Source of the DNA: Micromonospora inositola
Lineage (GTDB): Bacteria; Actinomycetota; Actinomycetes; Mycobacteriales; Micromonosporaceae
Direction: 5' to 3'
Length of the DNA: 64,000 nt
NCBI RefSeq assembly: GCF_900090285.1
Contig: NZ_LT607754.1
Span: forward strand, 4,552,001 to 4,616,000
Shown here one piece after another: positions 41,461 through 49,549 of this stretch. Below the pieces are notes generated by a model. That model did no database searches, was not told where the DNA came from, and saw only the letters and a list, made by a program, of their open reading frames with translations. The translations under genes and the position numbers were made by a program. Position 1 is the stretch's first letter; every line of letters begins with the position of its first letter.

Positions 41461-41534
41461 GCGGTTGTAGCGCAGTCAGGCAGCGCGTCACCTCGCCATG
41501 GTGAAGATCGCCGGTTCGAATCCGGCCAGCCGCT
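41461..41534 (+). tRNA. tRNA-Gly (GCC) with C33
   Basis: The 74-nt cloverleaf has acceptor GCGGTTG/CAGCCGC, D stem GCGC/GCGC, anticodon stem TCACC/GGTGA, loop TCGCCAT, T arm GCCGG-TTCGAAT-CCGGC and discriminator T. Gly identity elements (G1-C72, C2-G71, U73, C35, C36) are all present. Position 33, almost always U, is C. It ends 28 nt before the rtcB start, so both must share a transcript. Confidence 0.85.
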
Positions 41535-41562
41535 CGAACACCCCCGACACGAGGAGACGACG

Positions 41563-42762
41563 ATGGGTTTCACCCCGCTGGCCGGCACCCGGGCCCCGGT
41601 CCGGGTCTGGACCGACCCGTACGGCATCGAGCCGCAGGCCGCGCAGCAGCTGCGCAACATCGGCGCACTGCCCTGGGTGCAGGGCGTCGCCGTCATGCCG
41701 GACGTGCACTTCGGCAAGGGCGCCACCGTCGGGTCGGTCATCGCGATGCGGCGGGCCGTCTCGCCGGCCGCGGTCGGCGTCGACATCGGTTGCGGCATGT
41801 CCGCCGTGCGGACCTCGCTCACCGCGGCCGACCTGCCCGACGACCTCGCTCCGCTGCGTTCGGCCATCGAGGCGACCATCCCGGTCGGGTTCGCCAAGCG
41901 CGACGACCCGGTCGACCCGCGCCGGGTCCGGGGTCTGGCGCACGCGGGCTGGGACGCGTTCTGGCGGCGCTTCGGTGAGCTGGACCGGAAGGTGGCGCAG
42001 CTGGAGCACCGGGCCCAGCACCAGATGGGCACCCTTGGCGGCGGCAACCACTTCGTCGAGGTCTGCGTCGAGCAGGGCGGTCCGGACGACGGGCAGGTCT
42101 GGCTGATGCTGCACTCCGGTTCCCGCAACATCGGCAAGGAGCTGGCCGAGCGGCACATGGCGGTGGCCCGCGGGCTGCCGCACAACGTCGACCTGCCCGA
42201 CCGGGACCTCGCGGTGTTCCTCGCCGGCACGCCGGAGATGGACGCCTACCGCCGGGACCTCTTCTGGGCCCAGGAGTACGCCCGGCGCAACCGGGAGGTC
42301 ATGCTCGCTCTGCTCTGCGGGGTGGTCCGGGACGAGTTTCCGCACGTCTCGTACGGCGAGCCGATCTCTTGTCATCACAACTACGTGGCGGAGGAGACGT
42401 ACGACGGGGTGGACGTGCTGGTGACCCGGAAGGGCGCGATCCGCGCCGGCCGGGGGGACCTGGGCATCATCCCGGGGTCGATGGGCACCGGCTCGTACAT
42501 CGTGCGCGGCAAGGGCAACCCGGACGCGTACTGCTCGGCCTCGCACGGGGCCGGGCGGCGGATGTCGCGGGGTCAGGCGAAGCGGACGTACAGCACGGCG
42601 GACCTGGTCCGGCAGACCGCCGGCGTGGAGTGCCGCAAGGACGCCGGGGTGGTCGACGAGATCCCCGGCGCGTACAAGGACATCACCAAGGTGATGGCGC
42701 AGCAGGACGACCTGGTCGAGGTGGTCGCGCACCTCAAGCAGGTGGTCTGCGTGAAGGGTTAG
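41563..42762 (+). CDS. rtcB: RtcB RNA-splicing/repair ligase
   Basis: The 399-residue GTP-dependent ligase joins 2',3'-cyclic-phosphate or 3'-phosphate ends to 5'-OH ends, the products of anticodon nucleases. Metal and catalytic residues are visible: VDIGCGM (Cys77), GGGNHFVEV (159-167), HSGSRN (184-189), SCHHN (269-273) and SASHGAGR with the guanylylated His328. It is the short bacterial form without an intein. GAGGAG precedes the ATG. It sits inside a tRNA cluster, with tRNA-Gly 28 bp upstream and tRNA-Arg 34 bp downstream, so it is co-transcribed with its likely substrates. Confidence 0.95.
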   Translation: MGFTPLAGTRAPVRVWTDPYGIEPQAAQQLRNIGALPWVQGVAVMPDVHFGKGATVGSVIAMRRAVSPAAVGVDIGCGMSAVRTSLTAADLPDDLAPLRSAIEATIPVGFAKRDDPVDPRRVRGLAHAGWDAFWRRFGELDRKVAQLEHRAQHQMGTLGGGNHFVEVCVEQGGPDDGQVWLMLHSGSRNIGKELAERHMAVARGLPHNVDLPDRDLAVFLAGTPEMDAYRRDLFWAQEYARRNREVMLALLCGVVRDEFPHVSYGEPISCHHNYVAEETYDGVDVLVTRKGAIRAGRGDLGIIPGSMGTGSYIVRGKGNPDAYCSASHGAGRRMSRGQAKRTYSTADLVRQTAGVECRKDAGVVDEIPGAYKDITKVMAQQDDLVEVVAHLKQVVCVKG

Positions 42763-42796
42763 ACCGACCGGCGTCCGAGGGGGGCGCCGGTCGTAC

Positions 42797-42869
42797 GCCC
42801 CGGTGGCTCAGCGGAGAGAGCGCCGCTCTACGAAAGCGGAGAGCCCAGGTTCGAATCCTGGTCGGGGCA
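42797..42869 (+). tRNA. tRNA-Arg (ACG)
   Basis: The 73-nt cloverleaf has acceptor GCCCCGG/TCGGGGC (G7-U66 wobble), D stem GCTC/GAGC, anticodon stem CCGCT/AGCGG with loop CTACGAA, T arm CCAGG-TTCGAAT-CCTGG and discriminator A. The Arg identity base A20 and anticodon C35/G36 are present. The anticodon ACG would need A34-to-I editing. No CCA is encoded. Confidence 0.93.
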
Positions 42870-42902
42870 CGGTCCGCATCCGCGACGGCGGAGCGGAACC
42901 CT

Positions 42903-42974
42903 TGCGAGCTGGTGCAGTCGGCAGCACACCCGTCTCTGACACGGGAGAGGGAAGTTCGAGTCTTCCGCTCGCAG
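42903..42974 (+). tRNA. tRNA-Gln (CTG)
   Basis: The 72-nt cloverleaf has acceptor TGCGAGC/GCTCGCA (U1-A72, a Gln hallmark), D stem GTGC/GCAC, anticodon stem CCCGT/ACGGG with loop CTCTGAC, a 4-nt variable loop, T arm GGAAG-TTCGAGT-CTTCC and discriminator G. No CCA is encoded. It is the last intact tRNA of the cassette. Confidence 0.93.
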
Positions 42975-43060
42975 CGAGCGCTCGCAGCCGGGGCGCTGGT
43001 TCCAACCACCCGATCGTGTGCCCGAGGTTCGAGCCCGGCCACGATCTCGACCTGCCGTTC
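42975..43060 (+). other. Possible degenerate tRNA relic
   Basis: GGTTCGAGCCC at 43026-43036 matches the T-arm box (GGTTCGANNCC), and GGTTCCAACC (43001-43010) could be the remains of an anticodon arm. The T stem does not close properly and no acceptor stem is found. It is placed one tRNA length after tRNA-Gln, so it may be a decayed sixth member of the array. Confidence 0.3.
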
Positions 43061-43077
43061 ACACCTGGCGGGAAGCG

Positions 43078-43127
43078 CGGCGCGGCCGCCGGCCACCATC
43101 CTGCGATGGTGACCGGCGGCCGCGCCG
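43078..43127. terminator. Large hairpin closing the tRNA-rtcB cassette
   Basis: Two 22-nt arms (43078-43099 and 43106-43127) are complementary with one mismatch and a 6-nt loop (CCTGCG). The hairpin lies between the tRNA cassette and the convergent MFS gene and probably terminates both. Confidence 0.75.
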
Positions 43128-43139
43128 TCGTGTGTGTCG

Positions 43140-44627
43140 TCAGCCCATGTGCACGGCGTTGGCTGTGGCCAGGTGCTCCTTGCGGACCTTGATCAGCAGC
43201 AGGGTGGCCAGCCCGGAGAGCACGATCAGCCCGACGCCCCAGGCGAACGCCACGGTGTAGCCGTGCACCAGCGCCTTGACCTGGTTCATCGGGTCGGGGA
43301 TCCGGCCGACCAGGTACGCGGTGACCGCGCTGGTGTACATGGTGTTCAGCAGGGCGGTGCCGAGCGATCCGCCGACCTGCTGGGTGGCGTTGAGAGTGGC
43401 GCTGGCAGCGCCCGCGTCGTGCTCGGGCACCCCGACCAGGGCGAGGCTGGACAGCGGCACGAAGGTGAAGCCGAGGCCCATGCCGAGGACGACCTGCGAC
43501 GGCAGCAGGTGCGTGACGAACGAGGTGTCCACGCCGATCTGGGTCAGCGAGAGCATCGCCCCGGCGGCGAGCACCGCGCCGGCCACCATCAGCGGCTTCG
43601 CGCCGACGCGGGGCAGCAACTGGCTGGCCACGCCCGCGGCGAGCAGGACGCCGGCGGTGACCGGTAGCGAGGCGAGGCCCGCCTTGACCGGCGTGTACCG
43701 CAGCACCACCTGGAAGTAGAAGGTCAGGAAGAGGAATGCGCCGAACAGTCCGGCGCCGATCAGGGTGGAGGCGATGTACGCCCCGCCCCGGTTGCGGTCG
43801 AGCAGGATGCGCAGCGGCAGCAGCGGGTGGCTGGAGCGCAGCTCGATCAGCACGAACGCGGCGAGCAGCACCAGCCCGGCGGCGATGAAACCGACGGTGG
43901 CGGCGGCGTCCCAGCCGTCCTCGGCGGCCCTGGTGAAGCCGTACACGAGGGAGACCAGCCCGGCGGTGACCACGACGGCGCCCGGAATGTCGTAGCGGGT
44001 GTCGCCGTGGGCGCGGCTCTCCGGGACCAGCGGGATCGCGGCGAGCAGGGCGACGGCGGCGATCGGGATGTTCACCAGCAGGCACCAGCGCCAGTTGGCG
44101 TACTCGGTGAGCACGCCGCCGAGGACGAGGCCGACGGCGGAGCCGCCGCCGGCGATGGCGCCGTACACGGCGAACGCCTTGGCGCGCTCCTTCGCCTCGG
44201 TGAAGAGCACGGTGAGCAGGGCCAGGGAGGCCGGGGCGAGCAGCGCGCCGAAGGCGCCCTGCAGGGCGCGGGCGGCGAAGAGCAGACCGCCGGTGGTGGC
44301 GAGGCCGCCGATGGCGGAGGCGAGCGCGAAGCCGACCATGCCCACTCCGAAGGTGCGCTTGCGTCCCCAGTAGTCGGCGATCCGGCCGCCGAGCAGGAGC
44401 AGACCGCCGAAGGTGAGGGTGTAGGCGGTGACCACCCACTGCCGGTCGGCGTCGGAAATGCCGAGGCTGAGCTGGGCCTGCGGGAGGGCGATGTTCACGA
44501 TGGTGGCGTCGAGCACGACCATCAGCTGGGAGATCGCGATGACCGCGAGCGCCAGCCAGCGCCGCGGGTGGGCAGCCGGCGTCACGGCGTCGGGTGCGCC
44601 GGGCGCGGTCAGGGTGTTGCCGGGCAT
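43140..44627 (-). CDS. DHA2-family MFS multidrug efflux transporter (14 TM)
   Basis: The 495-residue protein follows the EmrB/QacA pattern: motif C-like LMVVLDATIVNIALP in TM1, RQWVVTAYTLTFGGLLLLGGRIADYWGRKRTF (motif A) and GGVLTEYANWRWCLLVNIP (drug-export motif). About 14 helices are visible. The TetR gene 86 bp upstream on the same strand probably controls it. Such pumps export hydrophobic drugs or the host's own antibiotic. Confidence 0.94.
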   Translation of the reverse strand: MPGNTLTAPGAPDAVTPAAHPRRWLALAVIAISQLMVVLDATIVNIALPQAQLSLGISDADRQWVVTAYTLTFGGLLLLGGRIADYWGRKRTFGVGMVGFALASAIGGLATTGGLLFAARALQGAFGALLAPASLALLTVLFTEAKERAKAFAVYGAIAGGGSAVGLVLGGVLTEYANWRWCLLVNIPIAAVALLAAIPLVPESRAHGDTRYDIPGAVVVTAGLVSLVYGFTRAAEDGWDAAATVGFIAAGLVLLAAFVLIELRSSHPLLPLRILLDRNRGGAYIASTLIGAGLFGAFLFLTFYFQVVLRYTPVKAGLASLPVTAGVLLAAGVASQLLPRVGAKPLMVAGAVLAAGAMLSLTQIGVDTSFVTHLLPSQVVLGMGLGFTFVPLSSLALVGVPEHDAGAASATLNATQQVGGSLGTALLNTMYTSAVTAYLVGRIPDPMNQVKALVHGYTVAFAWGVGLIVLSGLATLLLIKVRKEHLATANAVHMG

Positions 44628-44713
44628 GGTGAGGGGCCTTTCATGTGGCGGGAGCCGTGCGTTGCGGTTGACGGGCGTAACACCGCGTCGTGACGGGTGC
44701 CGGTGTGGGGCGG

Positions 44714-45304
44714 TCAGGCGGAGCGGTGGCGGAGCACCGGGATGAGGACCTGGTCGACGAGCTGGGTGAGGAACGCGTCGTCCGCGGGGAGACCGTGGGT
44801 GAGGATCCGGGACATCACCATGGCCGGGGCGAGGTCGTGGAAGAGGTGCCGTTCGCCGGCCTCGGCGGGGATCTCGCCGCGGGCGGCCGCGCGGACCACC
44901 ACGGCGACGGTGCCGACTTGGCCGGCCGGCAGCACGTGCTGCCGGACGAGCTGGGCGAGCTCGGGGCTGGTCCGCATCGCGAATGTCAACGCCTGCATGA
45001 GGGCGCCGTCGGCGGTGCAGATCGCGGCGGTGGCGCGGAGCAGCTCCAGCAGGTCACCGCGGAGCGAGCCGGTGTCGGCGGGGGTGTGCACGGCGACCTG
45101 CCGGTGTCGCAGCGCGGCGGCCACCAGTTCCGCCTTGCCCGGCCAGTGCCGGTAGATGGTGGCCTTGCTGACGTGGGCCCGGACGGCGACGGCGTCGATC
45201 GTCATCCGGTCGTAGCCGACCTCACGGAGCAGGTCAAGGACGGTGGCCATCAACTCCGGGTTCCGGTCGGCCTGGTCGAGGCCGCCCCGCTGTTCCCCCC
45301 GCAC
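44714..45304 (-). CDS. TetR family transcriptional regulator
   Basis: The 196-residue regulator has the TetR N-terminal HTH: ATVLDLLREVGYDRMTIDAVAVRAHVSKATIYRHWPGKAEL. The C-terminal ligand domain matches the TetR_C type with PAMVMSRILTHGLP. GGGGAGGG supports the GTG at 45304; an upstream ATG (45370) would add 22 unrelated residues. Palindromic CGAAACGA sites lie just upstream. It is likely the repressor of the DHA2 pump gene that follows. Confidence 0.93.
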   Translation of the reverse strand: MRGEQRGGLDQADRNPELMATVLDLLREVGYDRMTIDAVAVRAHVSKATIYRHWPGKAELVAAALRHRQVAVHTPADTGSLRGDLLELLRATAAICTADGALMQALTFAMRTSPELAQLVRQHVLPAGQVGTVAVVVRAAARGEIPAEAGERHLFHDLAPAMVMSRILTHGLPADDAFLTQLVDQVLIPVLRHRSA

Positions 45305-45317
45305 ATAACCCTCCCCG

Positions 45318-45411
45318 CGAAACGATGCCGTACTGACCTTAACCGCTTGGCCGCAGCTACCGGCTGACATATGAGCTACGTCGCAGCAGCTGACGAAACG
45401 ATGTCGTTTCG
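45318..45411. promoter_or_regulatory. TetR operator candidates
   Basis: A perfect palindrome CGAAACGA-TG-TCGTTTCG lies at 45394-45411. A half-matching copy (CGAAACGATG then degenerate CCGTACTG) lies at 45318-45335, 14 bp from the TetR start. The shared half-site supports regulator binding at both. Confidence 0.75.
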
Positions 45412-45494
45412 CAGGGGTTCATCGAGGGCTCACCGGCCGTGCCGATGGACGCGTCTGGGCCACAGCCGGCACCCGACTTCGCTACCGTCGGGGC

Positions 45495-45713
45495 GTGGAT
45501 GAGGTGACCGTGCGCCTGCGTGGCGGGCCATACAACGGGCAGACCGTCGGCTGGGACGTGCCGGACGCGGACGACCCGCCGATGTCGTACGAGCTGAAGC
45601 TCCACGGGCCACACGAGGCCACGGAGACCTTCGAATACCGCCGGGCGGAGCGCGCGCCGGAGGACGCGGCCGAGGACTGGATCTACCAGGCGCCCGACGT
45701 CGGAACGCGCTAG
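45495..45713 (+). CDS. Small hypothetical protein, 72 aa
   Basis: TACCGT (45483-45488) sits 6 nt before GTG 45495, so the gene is leaderless. The product (MDEVTVRLRGGPYNGQTVGW) starts with a compact beta-rich domain seen in many short phage or actinobacterial hypotheticals with a GGPxDGQ-like motif. It is acidic and cytoplasmic. The next gene begins 16 bp downstream and probably shares the transcript. Confidence 0.75.
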   Translation: MDEVTVRLRGGPYNGQTVGWDVPDADDPPMSYELKLHGPHEATETFEYRRAERAPEDAAEDWIYQAPDVGTR

Positions 45714-45728
45714 GAGAGCGGTCGTGAC

Positions 45729-46478
45729 GTGAGCGAGGCGCTGGAGGACGGCGACATCTACTTCCTCTACCGGCCCCGGGTGGGCGAGCAGCACGTGGAC
45801 TCGCTCGGCGAGGTGCAGCGGCTGCTGGTGGTGTTGCACCCGTGGCACGGACGACGGCGTCTGCGGCTGCTCGTCGTGGGCCGCAAGCGCCTACCCGAGA
45901 TCGACGAGCACGACCGCTTCTGGGCGTTCGTCGACGCCGTGGTGAGCCGGCCTGAGGAGCTCTACGAGGCGCTCAGACCGCACCGGTACGGGACGAAGAC
46001 GCGTGGTGAGCGGTTCCAACCACCGGCTCGGCCGGCGGCCGAGGGCGCGTACTGCATCACCCGGCACGACGACCACACTCATCTGGCGTACCAGCTCGAG
46101 CTGCCCCGCCGTCCCGGTCCGCCGCAGCACGAGCTCCGGATCGAACCGGAGGCGAGCTACGTCATCACGGTGAAGAATCCGCGGGCGCCGTCGCCGCCGG
46201 GGGTCGGTCTGCCCGGCCCCGGTCGGCCGGAGCTCCCCGCTGACCTGCAGGAGCGCTTCCGCACCCGCCGGTTCGCGCCGCTGGATCCGCCCCGGTTCCT
46301 CGATCATCGGGGTGTGGAGCTGGTGCTGATCGGGGCGGCCCACGACGCGTCGGCGGAGCTCGGGATCGACCTCGACGCCGAGGTCGAGCGGGCGGCCCGG
46401 AACACGATCTTCGAGGATCTGCGCATCGGGCGCGCGGAGCGGCCGGAAGCTCCGCTGTTCACCGCCCAGTGGCGGTGA
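45729..46478 (+). CDS. Conserved hypothetical protein (EDGDIYFLYRPRV-type)
   Basis: The 249-residue soluble protein has an N-terminal domain EDGDIYFLYRPRVGEQHVDSL, then LRLLVVGRKRLPEI and a central CITRHDDHTHLAYQLELP. It resembles a recurrent actinobacterial hypothetical family whose function I do not know. C-terminal GVELVLIGAAHDASAELGIDLD closes the domain. The GTG start has AGGAGAG upstream. Confidence 0.75.
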   Translation: MSEALEDGDIYFLYRPRVGEQHVDSLGEVQRLLVVLHPWHGRRRLRLLVVGRKRLPEIDEHDRFWAFVDAVVSRPEELYEALRPHRYGTKTRGERFQPPARPAAEGAYCITRHDDHTHLAYQLELPRRPGPPQHELRIEPEASYVITVKNPRAPSPPGVGLPGPGRPELPADLQERFRTRRFAPLDPPRFLDHRGVELVLIGAAHDASAELGIDLDAEVERAARNTIFEDLRIGRAERPEAPLFTAQWR

Positions 46479-46493
46479 CGGCGCCCCCAGATC

Positions 46494-47390
46494 TCACGTG
46501 TCGGCGACGAGGACGACGGGGACCGCCACCACGTTGACCCGGCTGCCGTCGCGCGGGGAGACCTCGTACACCTCGACGGTGCCGGGACCGGTGACGGCCA
46601 CCCGGTAGCCGACGGTGGCCCGGTAGTCGCCCCGGCAGCCGGAGCCGCAGGCCGCCGTGGTGAACGAGGTGCCGACCTCCCGGCCGGCCGCGTCCAGGAC
46701 CCGGAGGCTGACCGTCGCCTCGAAGACCTCCGCGCTCCCGGTCACCGTCACCGGGCTGGTGACCCGGTCGCCGATCGCCGGGCCAGTCACCACGATCGGC
46801 GGCAGCAGGTCGGCGTAGTCACCCCGCCCGGTAGGCGCGGCGTCGGCGAACGCCACCCGGCGCACGGTGGGGAACTGGGTCAGCGTCCAGACGACCTGGG
46901 CCCGGCGGAGCCGGACGGCCGCCGCGCCGCCGTCGCCGAAACCGGCCGCCGGGGCCAGCGTGGCCAGACCGTCGACGATGCGGACCACCTGGAGGCCGGA
47001 CGGCACCCGCGTGGTCAGGCCGGCCGCCGCCTCGGCGCGGGACGGTCCGGCGGCGAGTTCGGTGAGCGCCAGCCGGGACGTGGCCACGGTGGCCGGGAGC
47101 GTACGCCGGGTCGGCGTCAGCCTGCCGTCCCGGGTGAACCAGAGCTGCACGGTGATCGTCCCGCCACGGCCCGGCTGGTCGGGCACCATCGGGGCTGTCG
47201 TGGTGGGGGAGGCCGGCGGGGGAGGCCGGCGCGGCGTGGTGGTGGCCGGTGTGGTGACGCGCGGCGCGGGGGTGGCGCCGGTGGTCGGGGGTGCGCCGGC
47301 CGGCGCCGGCCCGAGCGTGCCCGTCCGGGCCGGGGCGCAGCCGGCGGCGAGCACGAGGATCGCCGCGAGCGGAACGAGCAGGCGTCTCAC
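46494..47390 (-). CDS. GerMN/Gmad2 domain lipoprotein
   Basis: The 298-residue lipoprotein has the lipobox LAAGC, a Thr/Pro-rich linker, a GerMN domain (ITVQLWFTRDGRLTPTRR, LTELAAGPSRAEAAAGL, VRRAQVVWTLTQFPTV) and a C-terminal Gmad2 immunoglobulin-like domain (SPVTVTGSAEVFEATVSLRV). GerMN lipoproteins often accompany two-component systems, as LpqB does with MtrAB. Its ATG overlaps the kinase stop (ATGA). It is probably an extracytoplasmic sensor accessory. Confidence 0.9.
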   Translation of the reverse strand: MRRLLVPLAAILVLAAGCAPARTGTLGPAPAGAPPTTGATPAPRVTTPATTTPRRPPPPASPTTTAPMVPDQPGRGGTITVQLWFTRDGRLTPTRRTLPATVATSRLALTELAAGPSRAEAAAGLTTRVPSGLQVVRIVDGLATLAPAAGFGDGGAAAVRLRRAQVVWTLTQFPTVRRVAFADAAPTGRGDYADLLPPIVVTGPAIGDRVTSPVTVTGSAEVFEATVSLRVLDAAGREVGTSFTTAACGSGCRGDYRATVGYRVAVTGPGTVEVYEVSPRDGSRVNVVAVPVVLVADT

Positions 47391-48775
47391 CGGTCGCCCT
47401 CCTGAGATCGAACGGGCAGGTCGAGGCGGAACCGGGTGCCCCGGCCGATCTCGCTTCGCACGTCCAGCCGCCCGCCGAGCAGCCGGGCGTTCTCCCGGGC
47501 GATGGCCAGGCCCAGCCCGCTGCCCGGGCCGGTGCGGGACGGGTCGACCTTGTAGAACCGGTCGAACACGTACGGCAGATGCGCGGCGGGGATGCCCGGC
47601 CCCTGGTCGCTGACCTCGACGGTGACCGACCCGTCGGCGCGCCGTACCTCGGCCCGGATCGCGCCGCCGCCGTGCTCGACCGCGTTGGCGACCAGGTTCG
47701 CCAGCACCCGCTCCAGGCGGCGCGGGTCGGTGTCGACCGGCGTCGCGTCCCCGGCCACGGTCACCCGGCCGGTCCAGCCGCGGGCGTCGACCAGGCCGCC
47801 CAGCAGCGCGACGACGTCCACCGGCCGCACCGACAGGGCCTCCCGCCCGGCGTCCAGCCGGGAGATCTCCATCAGCTCCTCGACCAGCCGCCGCAGCCGG
47901 ACCACGTCGGTGACGAGCAACTCGGCGGCCCGGCGGGCGTCGGCGGGCAGCGCGTCCAACTGCTCGGCGAGCAGCGATGCCGCCGCCACCAGTGCGGTCA
48001 CCGGCGTACGCAGCTCGTGCGCGACGTCGGCAGTGAACCGCCGCTCCCGGGCCCGGGCCCGGGACAGCGCCTCGATCTTCGTCTCCAGTGCCTCGGCCAT
48101 CTCGTTGAACGACGCGGCCCAGGCGCTGAACTCGTCCCGACCGCGCACCGGCAGCCGGGTGTCCAGCAGGCCCTCGGCGACCGCCCGGGCCGCCCGGCTG
48201 GCCCGCCCCACCGGCTCCAGGGTCCGCCGGGCCAGGGCGTTGCCCACCCCGGCGGCGAGCAGCAGCACCGCCGCGCAGCCCACCAGCAACGCCGTCCGGA
48301 GCTGGCGCAGGCCGTCGACCAGGTCGTCCTCCACGGTCACCACGTACAGCTCGGCGGTGGAGCCGGGGATCCGGCCACCCACCACGAGCAGGTGCGGCCG
48401 GGCGCCGTCGGGGGAGCGCTGGTAGCCGAGCTGCCCGGCGGCGACGGCGGTCCGCAGGTCCCGCCCTGGTGTCGGCGCGTAGCGCGGGTTCGACGCCGCG
48501 GTGTCGCCGGCGACGAGCAGGACGTGCCGTCCGTTGCCCTCGAAGCTGGCGAGCAGGTCCGCCCGGCGGGCGTCGGTCAGCGGCAGGAACTGCCCGGCCA
48601 GCACCAGCTGGTAGCGGGCGTCGGCCGCCGCGCGTTGCAGCGAGCCGTCGAACCGGGCCTGCCGCAGCATCAGGTAGGAGCCGCCGGCCAGCACCCCGGC
48701 GGAGACCCCGGCGACCAGCACGAACGCGATGACGAGCCGGCGCCGCAGGCGCCCCGGGGGTACGCGGCCGGCCAT
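47387..48775 (-). CDS. OmpR-type sensor histidine kinase
   Basis: The 462-residue kinase has two membrane helices around an extracytoplasmic sensor of about 130 residues, a HAMP domain, the H box DVAHELRTPVTAL, and HATPase motifs NLVANAVEHGG, DQGPGIP and GSGLGLAIARENARL. The gene begins 4 bp after the response regulator stop and overlaps the lipoprotein gene, giving a three-gene operon (regulator, kinase, lipoprotein). Confidence 0.94.
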   Translation of the reverse strand: MAGRVPPGRLRRRLVIAFVLVAGVSAGVLAGGSYLMLRQARFDGSLQRAAADARYQLVLAGQFLPLTDARRADLLASFEGNGRHVLLVAGDTAASNPRYAPTPGRDLRTAVAAGQLGYQRSPDGARPHLLVVGGRIPGSTAELYVVTVEDDLVDGLRQLRTALLVGCAAVLLLAAGVGNALARRTLEPVGRASRAARAVAEGLLDTRLPVRGRDEFSAWAASFNEMAEALETKIEALSRARARERRFTADVAHELRTPVTALVAAASLLAEQLDALPADARRAAELLVTDVVRLRRLVEELMEISRLDAGREALSVRPVDVVALLGGLVDARGWTGRVTVAGDATPVDTDPRRLERVLANLVANAVEHGGGAIRAEVRRADGSVTVEVSDQGPGIPAAHLPYVFDRFYKVDPSRTGPGSGLGLAIARENARLLGGRLDVRSEIGRGTRFRLDLPVRSQEGDR

Positions 48776-48779
48776 GAGC

Positions 48780-49460
48780 TCACCCCGTCGACAGCTTGTA
48801 GCCGGCGCCGCGGACCGTCCGGATCAGCGCCGGTTGGCCGGGGTCGTCCTCCACTTTGGCCCGCAGCCGCTGCACCGCCACGTCCACCAGCCGCGAGTCG
48901 CCGAGGTAGGCGTGCCCCCACACCCGGTCCAGCAGCAGCTCGCGGGTGAACACCTGACCGGGTCGGCGGGCCAGTTCCAGCAGCAACCGGAACTCGGTCG
49001 CGGTCAGGGTCAGTTCTCGGCCCGCCTTGCGGGCCACGAAGCGCGCCGGGTCGATCTCCAGCGGACCGGCCGTCACCGTGGTCTCCTCGACCGGGGCGAC
49101 CGCCCGGCGCAGCACCGCGCGGACCCGGGCGACCAGCTCCGGCAGGTCGAACGGCTTGCGGAGGTAGTCGTCGGCGCCGCATTCCAGCCCGACCACCACA
49201 TCGATGGTGTCGGTGCGCGCGGTCAGCATCAGGATCGGCACCTGGCTGGTCCGGCGGATCTCCCGGCACACCTCGAAGCCGTCCAGGCCGGGCAGCATCA
49301 CGTCGAGCACGATCAGGTCGACCGGCCGGGCCCGCCAGCCGGCGAGGGCGGTCGGCCCGTCGACGGCGGTGTCCACCCGGAACCCGGCCCGGCGCAGACC
49401 GAGGGCGGTGACCTCCCGAATGGAGGCATCGTCCTCGACGACCAGCACGCGGCCCTCCAT
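48780..49460 (-). CDS. OmpR-family response regulator
   Basis: The 226-residue protein has a receiver domain (VVEDDASI, phospho-Asp in LIVLDVMLPG, Lys in YLRKPFDLP) and a winged-helix output domain (LTATEFRLLLELARRPGQVFTRELLLDRVWG, then RLRAKVEDDP and VRGAGYKL). ATG 49460 is preceded by GAGGT. It heads the operon with the kinase and the GerMN lipoprotein. Confidence 0.95.
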   Translation of the reverse strand: MEGRVLVVEDDASIREVTALGLRRAGFRVDTAVDGPTALAGWRARPVDLIVLDVMLPGLDGFEVCREIRRTSQVPILMLTARTDTIDVVVGLECGADDYLRKPFDLPELVARVRAVLRRAVAPVEETTVTAGPLEIDPARFVARKAGRELTLTATEFRLLLELARRPGQVFTRELLLDRVWGHAYLGDSRLVDVAVQRLRAKVEDDPGQPALIRTVRGAGYKLSTG

Positions 49461-49549
49461 GACGACCTCAGGGTAGCCCGGCACGACGGTCCGGGACCCT
49501 GGCGCAACGGTCGGTGATGAGGGCCGGCCGGCCCTCATCACCGGAGGGG

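Noticed and set aside
41292..41470. Short ORF running across the tRNA-Glu gene
   Set aside because: It is explained by a folded tRNA and hairpins.
40887..43127. Prophage or plasmid-type tRNA array
   Set aside because: No integrase, phage structural gene or attachment repeat was found in the window.
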